DNA of 64,000 bases, from contig FPJT01000006.1 of the NCBI GenBank assembly GCA_900119535.1, positions 124,001 through 188,000 of the forward strand. The letters are read 5' to 3'. The notes below the pieces were generated by a model that saw only the letters and a program-made list of their open reading frames with translations, made no database searches and was not told the DNA's origin. Made by a program: the position numbers and the translations under genes. Below are positions 1 through 9,798 of the stretch, piece after piece. The stretch comes from Ruminococcus sp. XPD3002. GTDB lineage: Bacteria > Bacillota > Clostridia > Oscillospirales > Ruminococcaceae. Each line of letters begins with the position of its first letter. Positions within the stretch are counted from its first letter, which is position 1.

Positions 1-499
1 GTATATCCATTCCCAGCCACTGTCCCGAACCGATTATCTCTCGTACAGAACCCATAATAAACAGCGCAAGTGTGAAACCTATGCCCATACCTATAGCATC
101 ACAGGCTGAAGCGAATATCCCGTTCTTGCTTGCGAACATTTCCGCACGTCCGAAGATTATACAGTTAACGGTAATGAGTGTGAGATATATTCCGAGACTT
201 TCATACAAGCTCGGTACGAAGCCTTCAAGAAGGAATCCGATAAGTGTTACGAAGCTTGCGATAATTACGATGAAGGAAGGTATCCTGACCTTATCAGGTA
301 TCACGTTTCTCAGCGCAGATATTACTATGTTTGAACCGAGAAGCACGAAAGTTGTTGCAAGTCCCATGCCTATACCGTTTGCTGCCTGAGTTGTGACAGC
401 AAGTGTGGGACACATTCCAAGAAGCATCACCAATGTCGGATTCTCTTTGATTATGCCTTTGGTTATCTCCTGAATTGGAGTCTTTTTATTTTCCGCCAT
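1..499 (-). CDS. rnfE: Rnf complex membrane subunit E (partial, C-terminus beyond window)
   Basis: Integral membrane subunit of the Rnf complex, which couples ferredoxin:NAD+ electron transfer to ion translocation. The 166 visible codons begin MAENKKTPIQ and continue with ENPTLVMLLGMCPTLAV, followed by several hydrophobic helices and a conserved-looking RAEMFASKNG loop, all typical of RnfE/RsxE. The ATG at 499 overlaps the 3' end of rnfG by 14 bases, so translation is probably coupled. The gene runs off the left edge; rnfA and rnfB would be expected beyond it. RnfA is a paralogue of RnfE, but the position after rnfG favours RnfE. Confidence 0.9.
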   Translation of the reverse strand, partial: MAENKKTPIQEITKGIIKENPTLVMLLGMCPTLAVTTQAANGIGMGLATTFVLLGSNIVISALRNVIPDKVRIPSFIVIIASFVTLIGFLLEGFVPSLYESLGIYLTLITVNCIIFGRAEMFASKNGIFASACDAIGMGIGFTLALFIMGSVREIIGSGQWLGMDI

Positions 500-1019
500 T
501 TATGATCGCCTCCTTATTGTTATTGTACACTTCAAGTGCAGTACTTACAGCAGTCTGCATACCCTTTGATGAGAAAGTAGCGCCGCTGATCGCATCCACT
601 TCGACGGGATAAGCAGACTCGCCGTAGAACTGCTCCCTGAAATCAGGGATATCTCTTACTTTGGAGCCAAGTCCGGGAGTTTCACCAAGTGATACGAATT
701 CGATACCTGAAACCGCTCCATTCTCGTCGATTCCTACGAGGATATTAATGCCCTCTTTTGAGTAGCCGTCAGTGCAGACCTGTACAGCAGTCTTTCCATC
801 AGGAGTAACCGCAATGGCTTTTATGCTGTCATTTCCGAAGTTGTCATCGATAAGACGGCTTTCTGTTTTACCGAAAAGGGACTCAACACTGCTGTTGAAA
901 CGCAGTGCTTTCTGCTCGGCGATATTCGTCTTTGTAAGCTCATGTGCAAAAGTAAGCAGTACAGCCGCTATAATACAAATGAGCGTAAGAACTATTGATG
1001 GGATGATATTATCCTTCAT
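486..1019 (-). CDS. rnfG: Rnf complex subunit G (flavin-carrying)
   Basis: Subunit of the Rnf electron-transport complex: one N-terminal transmembrane anchor (about residues 5-25) followed by an extracytoplasmic FMN-binding domain. The motif SGATFSS near the C-terminus (about residue 150) is the family's S(T/S)GAT site, where FMN is attached to the Thr. I chose the ATG at 1019 because GGAGGCGGAGAAG precedes it and because it overlaps the rnfD stop by 11 bases; a longer frame to 1088 lies within rnfD and is unlikely. The resulting 177 residues fit the family. Order C-D-G-E is standard. Confidence 0.92.
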   Translation of the reverse strand: MKDNIIPSIVLTLICIIAAVLLTFAHELTKTNIAEQKALRFNSSVESLFGKTESRLIDDNFGNDSIKAIAVTPDGKTAVQVCTDGYSKEGINILVGIDENGAVSGIEFVSLGETPGLGSKVRDIPDFREQFYGESAYPVEVDAISGATFSSKGMQTAVSTALEVYNNNKEAIINGGK

Positions 1020-1959
1020 TCTTCTCCGCCTCCTTTGCACCAAGTACCTTTGTACGTGTAAGCTGTTCGATATAAGGCGTAAGAACATTCATAATAAGTA
1101 TAGAGAATGATACGCCCTCAGGATATGAGCCGAACTGTCTTATTACAAAAGTGATTATACCGCATCCGATACCGAAAACTATCTTGCCTTTGCGTGAAAT
1201 AGGAGTAGTCGCGTAATCGGTAGCCATGAAAAAAGCACCGAGGAATACACCACCTGCAAGTATCTCGTAAAGAGCATAGTCAAAAGAATCGTAATAGAAA
1301 AGTGAAAGCAGGAACAGTACACCGATAAATGAAAGCGGAGCGGCAAGTGAAATTATTTTTCTTGCGGCAAGGTAAAGACCGCCGATGAGTAATGCAAGAG
1401 CGCAGGTCTCGCCAAGACATCCGCCGCAGTTGCCGAGGAAAAGATCAAGTACACGGTATTCATTGGTAGTTCCCGAAAGCCCAAGCGGAGTAGCACATGA
1501 AACAGCGTCCGCAGTTTTGTACCAGAACGGAGCTACCCAGTTGGTCATAGCTGACGGGAAAGATACCATAAGAACTATACGTGCTGTTATCGCAGGGTTA
1601 GCGAAGTTCTGTCCTATACCGCCGAATAACTGCTTTACAATGACTATTGCTACGAATGAACCGATAACTGCTATCCACAAAGGAAGTGTTACAGGAAGAT
1701 TCATTGCTAATATGACACCTGTTACAACAGCCGAGAGGTCACCGATAGTGTTTTCTCTCTTCATCATCTTGCGGCAAAGAAACTCAAATACAACACAGCT
1801 GATGACACATACAGCTGTAACCAGCAGTACACGAAGTCCGAAATAATAGCATCCCGCTGCAAGTGCAGGTAAAAGCGCTATTATAACATTCAGCATTATA
1901 GTGGAAGTTTTTGTGTAATTCTCGTCATGAGGTGACGGTGAAACGATAAGTCTGTTCAT
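1009..1959 (-). CDS. rnfD: Rnf complex membrane subunit D
   Basis: Polytopic membrane subunit of the Rnf complex (NqrB/RnfD family), 316 residues. It starts MNRLIVSPSPHDENY, a typical RnfD N-terminus, and contains about nine hydrophobic segments. SCATPLG (about residue 155) matches the region where RnfD carries a covalently bound FMN on Thr. GGIGQNFANPA is another conserved block. Twelve bases separate it from rnfC, and its end overlaps rnfG. It probably forms part of the ion-translocation path, as established for the family. Confidence 0.93.
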   Translation of the reverse strand: MNRLIVSPSPHDENYTKTSTIMLNVIIALLPALAAGCYYFGLRVLLVTAVCVISCVVFEFLCRKMMKRENTIGDLSAVVTGVILAMNLPVTLPLWIAVIGSFVAIVIVKQLFGGIGQNFANPAITARIVLMVSFPSAMTNWVAPFWYKTADAVSCATPLGLSGTTNEYRVLDLFLGNCGGCLGETCALALLIGGLYLAARKIISLAAPLSFIGVLFLLSLFYYDSFDYALYEILAGGVFLGAFFMATDYATTPISRKGKIVFGIGCGIITFVIRQFGSYPEGVSFSILIMNVLTPYIEQLTRTKVLGAKEAEKNEG

Positions 1960-1971
1960 ATATCAGCTGCC

Positions 1972-3249
1972 TCACTTTCTCGGGATAAGTGCCTTGGCAA
2001 GCTGATTCGTCTCTGCAAGCTTTCTGTTCGCAGGACAGACATATGTACAGCTTCCGCAATTCATGCACAACATTACTTTTAAAGCTTTTAATGATTCTAT
2101 GTCCTTTATCTTGTATGCTCTGTCTATTTCCGCAGGCATAAGTCCCAGAGGACAGACGTTCACGCATCTTCCGCATCTTATGCAGTTTGATGTCTTTCTT
2201 TCATCATAGGTCTTTATCGCAAGAACTGCGTTTGACGTTTTAACTACAGGCATATCTAAATCAGGTATGGACATACCCATCATAGGACCTCCGCCGATGA
2301 GTTTCTTTACAGCATCTATATCAGTCTTGCAGAATTCAAGTATCTCCCTGAAACTCGTACCGATTATTGCTCTTACGTTCTTGGGTTCTCCAACTGCATT
2401 GCCGTCAACGGTAAGACGTTTCTCGGTAAGCGGCATACCCGTCTTTACATATCTATAAAGAAAAGCAAGGGTTGACACATTTATAACAATTACACCCGTA
2501 TCTGATGGGAGTTCACCTTCCTTGACTATCCTCCCTGTGGAGTTATAGATTATTACCTTTTCAGCGCCCTGAGGGTAAGACGAAGGAAGCGTTACAATAT
2601 CTATCGTGTCGTCATTAGCAGCCATTTCCGTGAAATTCTTTATCGCAAGAGGCTTATTGTTCTCTATTGCAAGCTTAGCGTTCTTTATACCGAGTATATC
2701 TTTTATGTATTTTATACCGTTTATTACGTCCTCGGGAGATTCGATCATCTCACGGTAATCTGCTGTTATATACGGTTCGCACTCTGCCGCATTGATTATA
2801 ATAGTGTCCACAGGTGTTTTAGGATTCAGTTTTATATAAGTCGGAAAACCTGCGCCGCCGTGTCCGCATGCACCGCTTTCACGTACAGCTTTAAGAAAGC
2901 TTTCCTTGTCGGTTATTACGGGAGGTTTTACCTCGTCGGATATAGTCTGCTCTCCGTCACAATCTATCTCAACTGCCTTACAGACACTTCCTACAGCTGT
3001 CTGGTAATCCGTTACAGCGGTTACTTTTCCGGATACACCTGAATGTACAGGCACGCTGAAGGCAGCTTCCGCTTCGCCTATCTTCTGACCAACACATACC
3101 GTATCTCCGACCTTTACAAGAGGCTGACACGGTGCGCCCATATGCATCGACATGGGGATCTTTACATGCTTCGGAACAGGAAGATCAACGGTCGCACTGT
3201 TTTCCGTATTTTTACGGTGATTAAGCTTTAATCCGTTTAGTTTCTTCAT
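1972..3249 (-). CDS. rnfC: Rnf complex subunit C (Fe-S/NADH-binding)
   Basis: Peripheral subunit of the Rnf complex that binds NADH/FMN and carries two [4Fe-4S] clusters; 425 residues. The N-terminus has a biotinyl-like RnfC barrel (PMSMHMGAPC, VGDTVCVGQKIGEA). The SLBB/NADH-binding core includes GHGGAGFPT (about residues 128-136). Two ferredoxin motifs sit near the C-terminus: CIRCGRCVNVCP (about 360) and CMNCGSCTYVCP (about 398). The ATG at 3249 has AGGAGG eight bases upstream. It is the first gene of the operon and is preceded by a good sigma-A promoter. Confidence 0.95.
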   Translation of the reverse strand: MKKLNGLKLNHRKNTENSATVDLPVPKHVKIPMSMHMGAPCQPLVKVGDTVCVGQKIGEAEAAFSVPVHSGVSGKVTAVTDYQTAVGSVCKAVEIDCDGEQTISDEVKPPVITDKESFLKAVRESGACGHGGAGFPTYIKLNPKTPVDTIIINAAECEPYITADYREMIESPEDVINGIKYIKDILGIKNAKLAIENNKPLAIKNFTEMAANDDTIDIVTLPSSYPQGAEKVIIYNSTGRIVKEGELPSDTGVIVINVSTLAFLYRYVKTGMPLTEKRLTVDGNAVGEPKNVRAIIGTSFREILEFCKTDIDAVKKLIGGGPMMGMSIPDLDMPVVKTSNAVLAIKTYDERKTSNCIRCGRCVNVCPLGLMPAEIDRAYKIKDIESLKALKVMLCMNCGSCTYVCPANRKLAETNQLAKALIPRK

Positions 3250-3305
3250 TATTTCCTCCTAATTATGAGTCTTGATTCAATTGTATGATAAACCCATACT
3301 TTTTT

Positions 3306-3334
3306 ATTATATAATATCTGCGACTTTTTTTCAA
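3306..3334 (-). promoter_or_regulatory. Sigma-A-type promoter for rnfCDGE
   Basis: On the minus strand TTGAAA (3329-3334) and TATAAT (3306-3311) are separated by exactly 17 bases. Transcription would start near 3299, about 50 bases before the rnfC start codon. The space to the divergent secA promoter (3335-3514) is AT-rich; I see no further feature in it. Confidence 0.8.
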
Positions 3335-3514
3335 GTCCTTTTCACATAAAATTTCAAAATAGTACCACAATCTTTGTGAAAGATATATCAAAATATTGTT
3401 TGCTCCGATTTCTGAATAATCGGTTGTTCTCCGTTTTTTCAGCGCCCTATCTGCTTTGAATTCGACTTTCTGAATCGTCTATAGTTATTATTTCGTTTAT
3501 TTTTTTATTTGCTA

Positions 3515-3543
3515 TTGACAAATTGTACTATTTGATGTAAAAT
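3515..3543 (+). promoter_or_regulatory. Sigma-A-type promoter for secA
   Basis: TTGACA (3515-3520) and TAAAAT (3538-3543) with a 17-base spacer. The expected start is near 3550, giving a leader of about 55 bases to the secA ATG, with AAAGGCGG as ribosome binding site. Confidence 0.82.
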
Positions 3544-3605
3544 AGATTTATATGTATACCAATTTTATTGTAGCATAACAATTTTAATGTAAAGGCGGTA
3601 AATAA

Positions 3606-6368
3606 ATGGGATTATTCAAAAGTGTGTTCGGCGCTAATGCCTACAGCAACAGGGAACTGAAGCGTATCGAACCTATTAAAAATAAAGTTCTTGCTCTCGA
3701 TGAAGAGTATCAGCAGCTCTCAGATGCCGATCTTAAGGCAAAAACCCAGGAATTCAAGGACAGACTCGAAGCAGGTGAAACTCTCGATGATATACTCCCC
3801 GAGGCTCTTGCTACTGTAAGAGAAGCTGCTTGGCGTGTACTCGAAAAGAAGCCTTACCCCGTTCAGATCATCGGTGCTATCGTTCTTCATCAGGGACGTA
3901 TCGCTGAGATGAGAACCGGTGAAGGTAAAACTCTCGTTGCATGTGTTGCTTCATACCTCAATGCACTCTCAGGCAAGGGCGTTCACGTTGTTACAGTTAA
4001 CGACTACCTCGCTAAGACTCAGGCTGAGGAAATGGGAAAGGTTCTCAGATACCTCGGTCTTACTGTCGGATGTATCCTACACGGTCTCACAAACGATCAG
4101 AGACGTGAGGCTTATGCATGTGATGTAACTTACGGTACAAACAACGAGCTCGGATTCGATTACCTCCGTGATAACATGGTAACTCATAAGGAGCAGCGAG
4201 TTCAGCGTGAACCTAACTTTGCTATCGTCGATGAGGTCGACTCTATCCTTATCGATGAAGCTCGTACTCCTCTTATCATTTCAGGAAGAGGCGACAAGTC
4301 CACTGAGCTTTATTCTATCGCTGACAGATTTGCTAAGATGCTCACTCCTATCACTGTAGTTGAAATGGACGATAAGGCTGACCAGGATGAGATAAGCGAA
4401 ACTGCCGACTATATCATCGATGAAAAGGCTAAGACAGCTACTATCACTCAGCGCGGTGTTAAGAAGGCTGAAAAGGCTTTCCAGATAGATAACCTTATGG
4501 CTCCCGAGAACATGACTCTTCTCCACCATATCAACCAGGCAATCAAGGCTAACGGTATCATGAAGAAAGACATCGATTATGTTGTCAAGGACGGCGAGAT
4601 CGTTATCGTTGATGAGTTCACAGGACGTATGATGATGGGACGTCGTTTCAATGACGGTCTGCATCAGGCTATCGAGGCTAAGGAAGGCGTTAAGATCAAG
4701 AGCGAATCAAAGACTCTTGCTACTATTACTTTCCAGAACTTCTTCCGTCTTTACAATAAACTCTCAGGTATGACTGGTACTGCTATGACTGAGGAAGACG
4801 AGTTCAAGGAGATCTACAAACTCGACGTTATCGCTATACCTACCAACAAGCCTGTAATCCGTATCGATCACAACGATCAGGTTTACAGCTCAGAAAAGGG
4901 TAAGTATTCAGCTATCATAGACAAGATCATCGAATGCCACGAGAAAGGTCAGCCTATCCTCGTTGGTACCGTATCTATCGAAAAATCAGAGCTCCTTTCT
5001 GCTATGCTCAAGAGAAAGGGCATTAAGCACGAAGTCCTCAACGCTAAGCACCATGCTAAGGAAGCTGAGATCGTTGCTCAGGCTGGTAAATACGGTGCTG
5101 TTACTATCGCTACAAACATGGCAGGACGTGGTACCGATATCATGCTCGGCGGTAACGCTGAATTCCTCGCACGTGCTGAAATGCGTAAGCGCGAGATCCC
5201 CGAAGAGATTATTTCTGAGGCTATCGGTTATGCAGATACAGACAATCAGGAAGTTCTTGATGCAAGAAAGCTCTACAGAGAGCTTTATGATAAGTTCAAT
5301 GCAGAAGTTAAGGAAAAGGCTGTTCAGGTCCGTGAGGCAGGCGGTCTTTATATCCTCGGTACAGAGCGTCATGAATCAAGACGTATCGACAATCAGCTCC
5401 GCGGACGTTCAGGACGTCAGGGCGACGAGGGTGAAAGCTGCTTCTTCCTCTCTGTTGAAGATGACCTTATGCGTATCTTCGCAGGCGACCGTCTCGAGTC
5501 AATGATGAAGACTCTCAACGTTGACGAAGGTATGCCTATCGAAAGCAAGGTCCTCACAAAGATCATCGAGTCTTCACAGAAGAAGGTCGAGGGACGTAAC
5601 TTCAGCATCAGAAAGAACGTCCTCAGCTACGATGATGTTATGAATACTCAGCGTGAGATAATCTACAAGCAGCGTTCACAGGTTCTCGACGGAGAAGACC
5701 TCCACGAGAGCATCCTGAAGATGATGGAAGACCTTATCTCCACTACAGTCGATACTTACCTTGTTGACGAGGATAACAGAGACGACTGGAATATCGTTGG
5801 ACTTAAGGAATACTTCAACGGCTGGCTCATCGGTCCTGATGATCTTTCATTTGAGGACGATGAACTTCCAAGCGTTACAAGAGAAGATATCAAGAACGCC
5901 CTCAATGAAAAGTGCGGCGAGATATACCAGGCTAAGGAAGCAGAATACGGCAGTGATGTCATCCGTGAGCTCGAGCGTGTTGTTCTCCTCAGAACTGTTG
6001 ATACAAAGTGGATGGCTCATATCGACGATATGGAAGAGCTCAAGAAGGGTATCGGTCTTCGTTCCTACGGTCAGAGAAACCCTGTTATCGAGTACAGATA
6101 CGAAGGTTTCGAGATGTTCGATGCTATGGTCGACTCTATACGTGAAGACACTGTGCGTGCTCTCCTTACTATCAGATTACAGAAGAATGAAGCTCCCGAG
6201 AGAGAACAGGTCGCTAAACCCGATGCTCCTAATGCAGGCGCAGGTGACGGCAGTTTCAGCGATGAGCCTGTTCGCTCAAAGAAAATCGGCGATAACGATC
6301 CATGCCCATGCGGAAGCGGTAAAAAGTATAAAAAGTGCTGTAAAGGAAAGGATAAGGCTAACAGCTAA
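3606..6368 (+). CDS. secA: Preprotein translocase ATPase SecA
   Basis: Cytosolic/membrane-associated ATPase that drives proteins through SecYEG; 920 residues, normal length. Walker A lies in MRTGEGKTL (about residues 101-109), Walker B in [16 protein letters not shown] (about 207-222). Preprotein cross-linking, helical wing and scaffold regions follow, with [10 protein letters not shown] and [10 protein letters not shown] as motor motifs IV-VI. The C-terminal tail has the zinc-binding SEC-C motif [15 protein letters not shown] (about 898-912), which docks SecB or lipids. Strong codon bias compared with neighbours suggests high expression. It has its own promoter and is followed by a terminator. 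Confidence 0.99.
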   Translation: MGLFKSVFGANAYSNRELKRIEPIKNKVLALDEEYQQLSDADLKAKTQEFKDRLEAGETLDDILPEALATVREAAWRVLEKKPYPVQIIGAIVLHQGRIAEMRTGEGKTLVACVASYLNALSGKGVHVVTVNDYLAKTQAEEMGKVLRYLGLTVGCILHGLTNDQRREAYACDVTYGTNNELGFDYLRDNMVTHKEQRVQREPNFAIVDEVDSILIDEARTPLIISGRGDKSTELYSIADRFAKMLTPITVVEMDDKADQDEISETADYIIDEKAKTATITQRGVKKAEKAFQIDNLMAPENMTLLHHINQAIKANGIMKKDIDYVVKDGEIVIVDEFTGRMMMGRRFNDGLHQAIEAKEGVKIKSESKTLATITFQNFFRLYNKLSGMTGTAMTEEDEFKEIYKLDVIAIPTNKPVIRIDHNDQVYSSEKGKYSAIIDKIIECHEKGQPILVGTVSIEKSELLSAMLKRKGIKHEVLNAKHHAKEAEIVAQAGKYGAVTIATNMAGRGTDIMLGGNAEFLARAEMRKREIPEEIISEAIGYADTDNQEVLDARKLYRELYDKFNAEVKEKAVQVREAGGLYILGTERHESRRIDNQLRGRSGRQGDEGESCFFLSVEDDLMRIFAGDRLESMMKTLNVDEGMPIESKVLTKIIESSQKKVEGRNFSIRKNVLSYDDVMNTQREIIYKQRSQVLDGEDLHESILKMMEDLISTTVDTYLVDEDNRDDWNIVGLKEYFNGWLIGPDDLSFEDDELPSVTREDIKNALNEKCGEIYQAKEAEYGSDVIRELERVVLLRTVDTKWMAHIDDMEELKKGIGLRSYGQRNPVIEYRYEGFEMFDAMVDSIREDTVRALLTIRLQKNEAPEREQVAKPDAPNAGAGDGSFSDEPVRSKKIGDNDPCPCGSGKKYKKCCKGKDKANS

Positions 6369-6389
6369 GCCTGTCTGTCCATAAAAACA

Positions 6390-6415
6390 GGGCGGCTGCG
6401 GTCGCCCTTTATTTT
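6390..6415 (+). terminator. Hairpin terminator after secA
   Basis: GGGCG (6390-6394) pairs with CGCCC (6403-6407) around an 8-base loop and is followed by TTTATTTT. Only about 12 bases separate it from the next start codon, so read-through into the lipoprotein gene is possible. Confidence 0.65.
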
Positions 6416-6426
6416 GAGGTGACAAT

Positions 6427-7410
6427 ATGAAAAAATTTGCTTTAACATTACTTTGCCTTGGTCTTCTTACAGGCTGCGGACGTGTTGAACCAGATATCCA
6501 CTCATCCGAAGCTCCTGTGATCAATGATACTACAGAATCAGCATCTACCGACGAAGCAGAGGATCCTGCACGTACCACTTCAGCAGATAAAGACAAGAAA
6601 GAAAAGTCAACCAATACAACAAAGGCTAAGACTTCCTTTACAACCCGCAGTCCCGAGGAGCTTGCAAAACTTACCTCAGCTGCTGCAAAGGGTAAAACTA
6701 ATAACAACACAAAAACCGGCAGCGTTTCGTCAGGCGGACGCATAATCACCAATCAGGGCGGAACCAATAAACAGCCTGCTACTGCCGCTCCGACACAGCC
6801 GCCAACTCCTGCACCTACTCAGGCTCCCACAGAGAGAGTTATAACCGACAAGTTCGTTGTAGGCACTGACGGTGTTGCATTCTATGTTAACGGAGAGAAA
6901 AAACAGCTCCTTAACGTTGACACTGCTGCTATTCTCAATACAACTCAGCCTCCTCAGACTTATATAATCGAGGAAGACTTTGATTTCGACCTTAATAAGG
7001 ACGTCTTCGTACCTACTCAGATCGGTACATCTAATGTTCCGGGAAAATACTTCAGGTATGATCCTAATACAGATTCCTATGTTGAGTGGGATCAGCTGAA
7101 CGCCCTCAACAATCTTGTCCAGACAAACGCTAATGACGGCGTACTCACTGTACACGATAAAACTAATGCTGTTGAGTATGAGGACAAATACTACAGCTGG
7201 GAAGGCGGTTCTCTCGTTCTTAAGGGAAGAGATAAACAGTATACAGGCGTTGACGGTCAGGTATACAAGGATTTCTATACCATCGAAAACGGTGCAGAAA
7301 AACTGTACATGAAGCAGCACATCCTTCTCGGAGAGGATAACTCTTACCTCGGAGCCGAGGACATCACTCCACAGGAAAATGCTCCGCAGGATAACACTAC
7401 ACAGGAATAA
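6427..7410 (+). CDS. Lipoprotein with Thr/Pro-rich linker and Asp-rich VCBS-like domain
   Basis: Predicted exported lipoprotein of 327 residues with no assigned function. The signal peptide ends in a lipobox LLTGCG (Cys about residue 18). A Ser/Thr/Lys-rich low-complexity stretch and a TQPPTPAPTQAPT linker lead to a C-terminal domain from about residue 150. That domain has an Asp-rich motif, DFDFDLNKDVFVP, then YFRYDP, a paired LNALNNL and a YYSWEGG block. The same order of motifs is found in the lipoprotein at 9127-9783, so the two look paralogous; the arrangement resembles FG-GAP/XAC2610-type repeat proteins. GAGGTGACAAT provides the ribosome binding site. Confidence 0.8.
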   Translation: MKKFALTLLCLGLLTGCGRVEPDIHSSEAPVINDTTESASTDEAEDPARTTSADKDKKEKSTNTTKAKTSFTTRSPEELAKLTSAAAKGKTNNNTKTGSVSSGGRIITNQGGTNKQPATAAPTQPPTPAPTQAPTERVITDKFVVGTDGVAFYVNGEKKQLLNVDTAAILNTTQPPQTYIIEEDFDFDLNKDVFVPTQIGTSNVPGKYFRYDPNTDSYVEWDQLNALNNLVQTNANDGVLTVHDKTNAVEYEDKYYSWEGGSLVLKGRDKQYTGVDGQVYKDFYTIENGAEKLYMKQHILLGEDNSYLGAEDITPQENAPQDNTTQE

Positions 7411-7418
7411 TCTTGATT

Positions 7419-7444
7419 CAGGGCGGATATACTGATCCGCCCTG
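7419..7444 (+). terminator. Perfect 10-bp hairpin after lipoprotein gene
   Basis: CAGGGCGGAT (7419-7428) and ATCCGCCCTG (7435-7444) form a perfect 10-bp stem with a 6-base loop. The following U-tract is weak (TGATTTACGG), so this may be a poor terminator or an RNA-stabilising hairpin. It lies upstream of the preferred GTG start of the next gene. Confidence 0.55.
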
Positions 7445-7473
7445 TGATTTACGGAAAGATCGGAGGAGATCAG

Positions 7474-8232
7474 GTGTCGGGCTATAACGCTTTTGCAAGA
7501 TATTACGACGAACTGACTGCTAATATCGACTACAGAAAACGTGCCTTGTATTTCAACGAGATAATAAACCGATACAAGACAACAGAAGGAATGATACTGC
7601 TGGATCTCGCCTGCGGTACGGGAAGTATATCCGAGGAAATGGCGCGACTCGGCTATGACGTTATCGGTGTCGATAACTCGGATGAAATGCTTGGTATCGC
7701 TATAGAGAAAAAATTTGACAGCGGTCTGAATATACAGTACCTCTGCCAGGATATGCGTAATATCGATATGTTCGGTACTATAGATGTTACTGTCTGCGCT
7801 CTTGACAGCATCAATCACCTTCAGTCACTTGACGATGTCAGAAAGGTCTTTGAGAAGGTCGCTCTTTTTGCCGAACCGCAGGGACTCTTCATTTTTGACA
7901 TCAATACCGTTTACAAGCACAGATGCGTCCTTGCGAATAATACCTTCACTTACGAGACCGATAACGTTTACTGTGTCTGGGAGAACTCTCTTGATACTTC
8001 AACGGATTCAGTAAAGATGCATCTTGAATTCTTTGAACGTCTTGAAAATGGTCTTTACGAGAGAAGCTCCGATGATTTCTCAGAAGCTGCATACAGTGAA
8101 GCGGACATCGAAGCTATCCTCGACGAAGTTGGAATGGATATTATCGGAAAATTCGGCGACGATTCCTTCGACTCCCCCGTTGATAATACTCAGAGGATAG
8201 TCTACGCCGCAAGAAGCAGAAAAAAAGTTTAA
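7474..8232 (+). CDS. Class I SAM-dependent methyltransferase
   Basis: Rossmann-fold methyltransferase of 252 residues; the substrate is unknown. The SAM-binding motif I is LLDLACGTGSISEEMA (about residues 37-52), followed by the acidic residue after VIGVDNSDEML and a CALDSINHL motif typical of YcgJ/UbiE-like small-molecule methyltransferases. I chose GTG at 7474 because GGAGGAG lies six bases upstream and the protein then starts SGYNAFARYYDELT, the usual beginning of this family; another GTG at 7444 falls in the preceding hairpin. It ends 10 bases before hslO and is probably co-transcribed with it. Confidence 0.85.
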   Translation: MSGYNAFARYYDELTANIDYRKRALYFNEIINRYKTTEGMILLDLACGTGSISEEMARLGYDVIGVDNSDEMLGIAIEKKFDSGLNIQYLCQDMRNIDMFGTIDVTVCALDSINHLQSLDDVRKVFEKVALFAEPQGLFIFDINTVYKHRCVLANNTFTYETDNVYCVWENSLDTSTDSVKMHLEFFERLENGLYERSSDDFSEAAYSEADIEAILDEVGMDIIGKFGDDSFDSPVDNTQRIVYAARSRKKV

Positions 8233-8242
8233 GGAGTTATTT

Positions 8243-9130
8243 ATGGGTTATTTATACAGAGCAATTTCAGAGGACGGTTCTGCTTTTGCAGCTGTTCTCG
8301 ATGCTAAGGACATTGTTTCGGAGATCGAAAAGATACACGGCACTTCCGCTGTTGTTACTGCTGCTCTCGGCAGACTCTCAATCGCCGCTTCACTTATGGG
8401 ATATATGCTCAAAGGCGATGAGGACAGCATTACTCTTCGTATAGATGCAGATGGTCCTACAGGTCAGCTTGTAGCTGTTGCTGACAGCCGCGGAAACGTT
8501 AAAAGCTGCGTCAATAATCCTGTAGTGGAGATCCCGCTCAACTCAAAGGGTAAACTTGATGTTGCAGGCGCAGTCGGAAGAGACGGTACTCTCTCGGTTG
8601 TAAAGGACATGGGACTCCGTGAACCATATGTAGGTGTTATACCGCTTGTATCAGGTGAAATAGCCGAGGATATCGCAAGCTACTACGCAACAAGTGAGCA
8701 GATACCTACCGTATGCGCTCTTGGTGTACTGGTCGATACAGATCTTTCTGTTAAATCAGCAGGCGGTTTCCTTGTACAACTTCTGCCTTTTGCCGATGAA
8801 AAATGCATTGACCAGATTGAACAGAACGTACAGAATATGCGTCCCGTATCTGCACTTCTCGATGAGGGTGTAACTCCTGAGGAGATCGCTGATATGCTGC
8901 TTAAAGGTCTTTCACCTAACGAGCTTGACACTGCAAGACCTGCGTATAAGTGCGACTGCAGCCGTTCACGTACAGAAAAAGTACTTATCAGTATCGGAAA
9001 GACCGAACTAAACAGTATAGCTGCCGAGAATAAGGACACTACTGTGTCATGCCATTTCTGCGGCAAAGACTACGTATTTACTCCCGATGAGATCAGACGA
9101 CTCGCTGAAGGAGCAGCTTCCGAAGAATGA
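8243..9130 (+). CDS. hslO: Redox-regulated chaperone Hsp33
   Basis: Cytosolic holdase chaperone activated by oxidation; 295 residues, normal for the family. The N-terminal domain has ALGRLSIAASLMGYMLKG and GAVGRDGTLSVVKDMG. The C-terminal redox switch has the four zinc-binding cysteines, CDC (about residues 233-235) and CHFC (about 266-269). AAGGAG is seven bases before the ATG. Its last codon overlaps the next gene (ATGA), so the lipoprotein downstream is likely translated from the same message. Confidence 0.97.
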   Translation: MGYLYRAISEDGSAFAAVLDAKDIVSEIEKIHGTSAVVTAALGRLSIAASLMGYMLKGDEDSITLRIDADGPTGQLVAVADSRGNVKSCVNNPVVEIPLNSKGKLDVAGAVGRDGTLSVVKDMGLREPYVGVIPLVSGEIAEDIASYYATSEQIPTVCALGVLVDTDLSVKSAGGFLVQLLPFADEKCIDQIEQNVQNMRPVSALLDEGVTPEEIADMLLKGLSPNELDTARPAYKCDCSRSRTEKVLISIGKTELNSIAAENKDTTVSCHFCGKDYVFTPDEIRRLAEGAASEE

Positions 9131-9783
9131 AAAAATATACTATACTTATGTCTTTTCTCCCTGTATTACTTTGTTCTTGTTCATCAAAAAACGTAAATAC
9201 AGAAGAGCATGTCGATGCAAGAAATTTCAAGGTCTATAATTCCACAACACCATCACCTGATGCTATCACTCCCCTTCTGACCGAAACTACAACTGCACCA
9301 CCACCCAAAAGACTTTCCTACGCTTTTACAGGAAATGAGCTTGAGCTTCTCCTCGATGAACAGGTAGTCAAAACCATTGATCTTCAGTTTCCTGCCGAGG
9401 ATCCGCCTACCGAAAACGACGTTGTTATCAGCGATTTCGACCTTGACGGCTACTACGATGTATTCGTGTACTATTACGGTCATCCCGATAATCTCGGAGA
9501 TTATTATACCTTTGATCCTTCATCAGAGACATTCAAGGAGTCTGAGTCCCTTAACGAAGTTGGCAGATTTATGGTAGTCAATCCCGATAATACCCTGAGT
9601 GCTACATATCCTGTTGGAAATATCGAACGTACTGTTCTCTATAAATGGGAGGATAAAAAGCTGAAGGCTTTTGAAAAAAGAGAAGTCTATCCCGATATTT
9701 TCGATAATACAAAAACACATACTGATGTTTACAAATACAATAAATTCGATCAGCCATATCTCGATGAAACAATTATCGAGTGA
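9127..9783 (+). CDS. Lipoprotein, shorter paralogue of the 6427 lipoprotein
   Basis: Predicted lipoprotein of 218 residues, function unknown. The signal peptide ends LLCSCS (Cys about residue 17). After a short TTTAPPP linker comes a domain with ISDFDLDGYYDVFVYYYG (about residues 99-116), then YYTFDP, SLNEVG and a LYKWEDKKLKAF block. These match the order of motifs in the 6427 lipoprotein, and the DxDxDG loop resembles calcium-binding VCBS/FG-GAP loops. The start codon overlaps the hslO stop. Confidence 0.8.
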   Translation: MKKYTILMSFLPVLLCSCSSKNVNTEEHVDARNFKVYNSTTPSPDAITPLLTETTTAPPPKRLSYAFTGNELELLLDEQVVKTIDLQFPAEDPPTENDVVISDFDLDGYYDVFVYYYGHPDNLGDYYTFDPSSETFKESESLNEVGRFMVVNPDNTLSATYPVGNIERTVLYKWEDKKLKAFEKREVYPDIFDNTKTHTDVYKYNKFDQPYLDETIIE

Positions 9784-9798
9784 TACAGGAGGTAACTG

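Noticed and set aside
6730-7818. Minus-strand open frame of 362 codons
   Set aside because: Opposes the lipoprotein and the methyltransferase start and crosses a hairpin; no motifs and unlikely composition.
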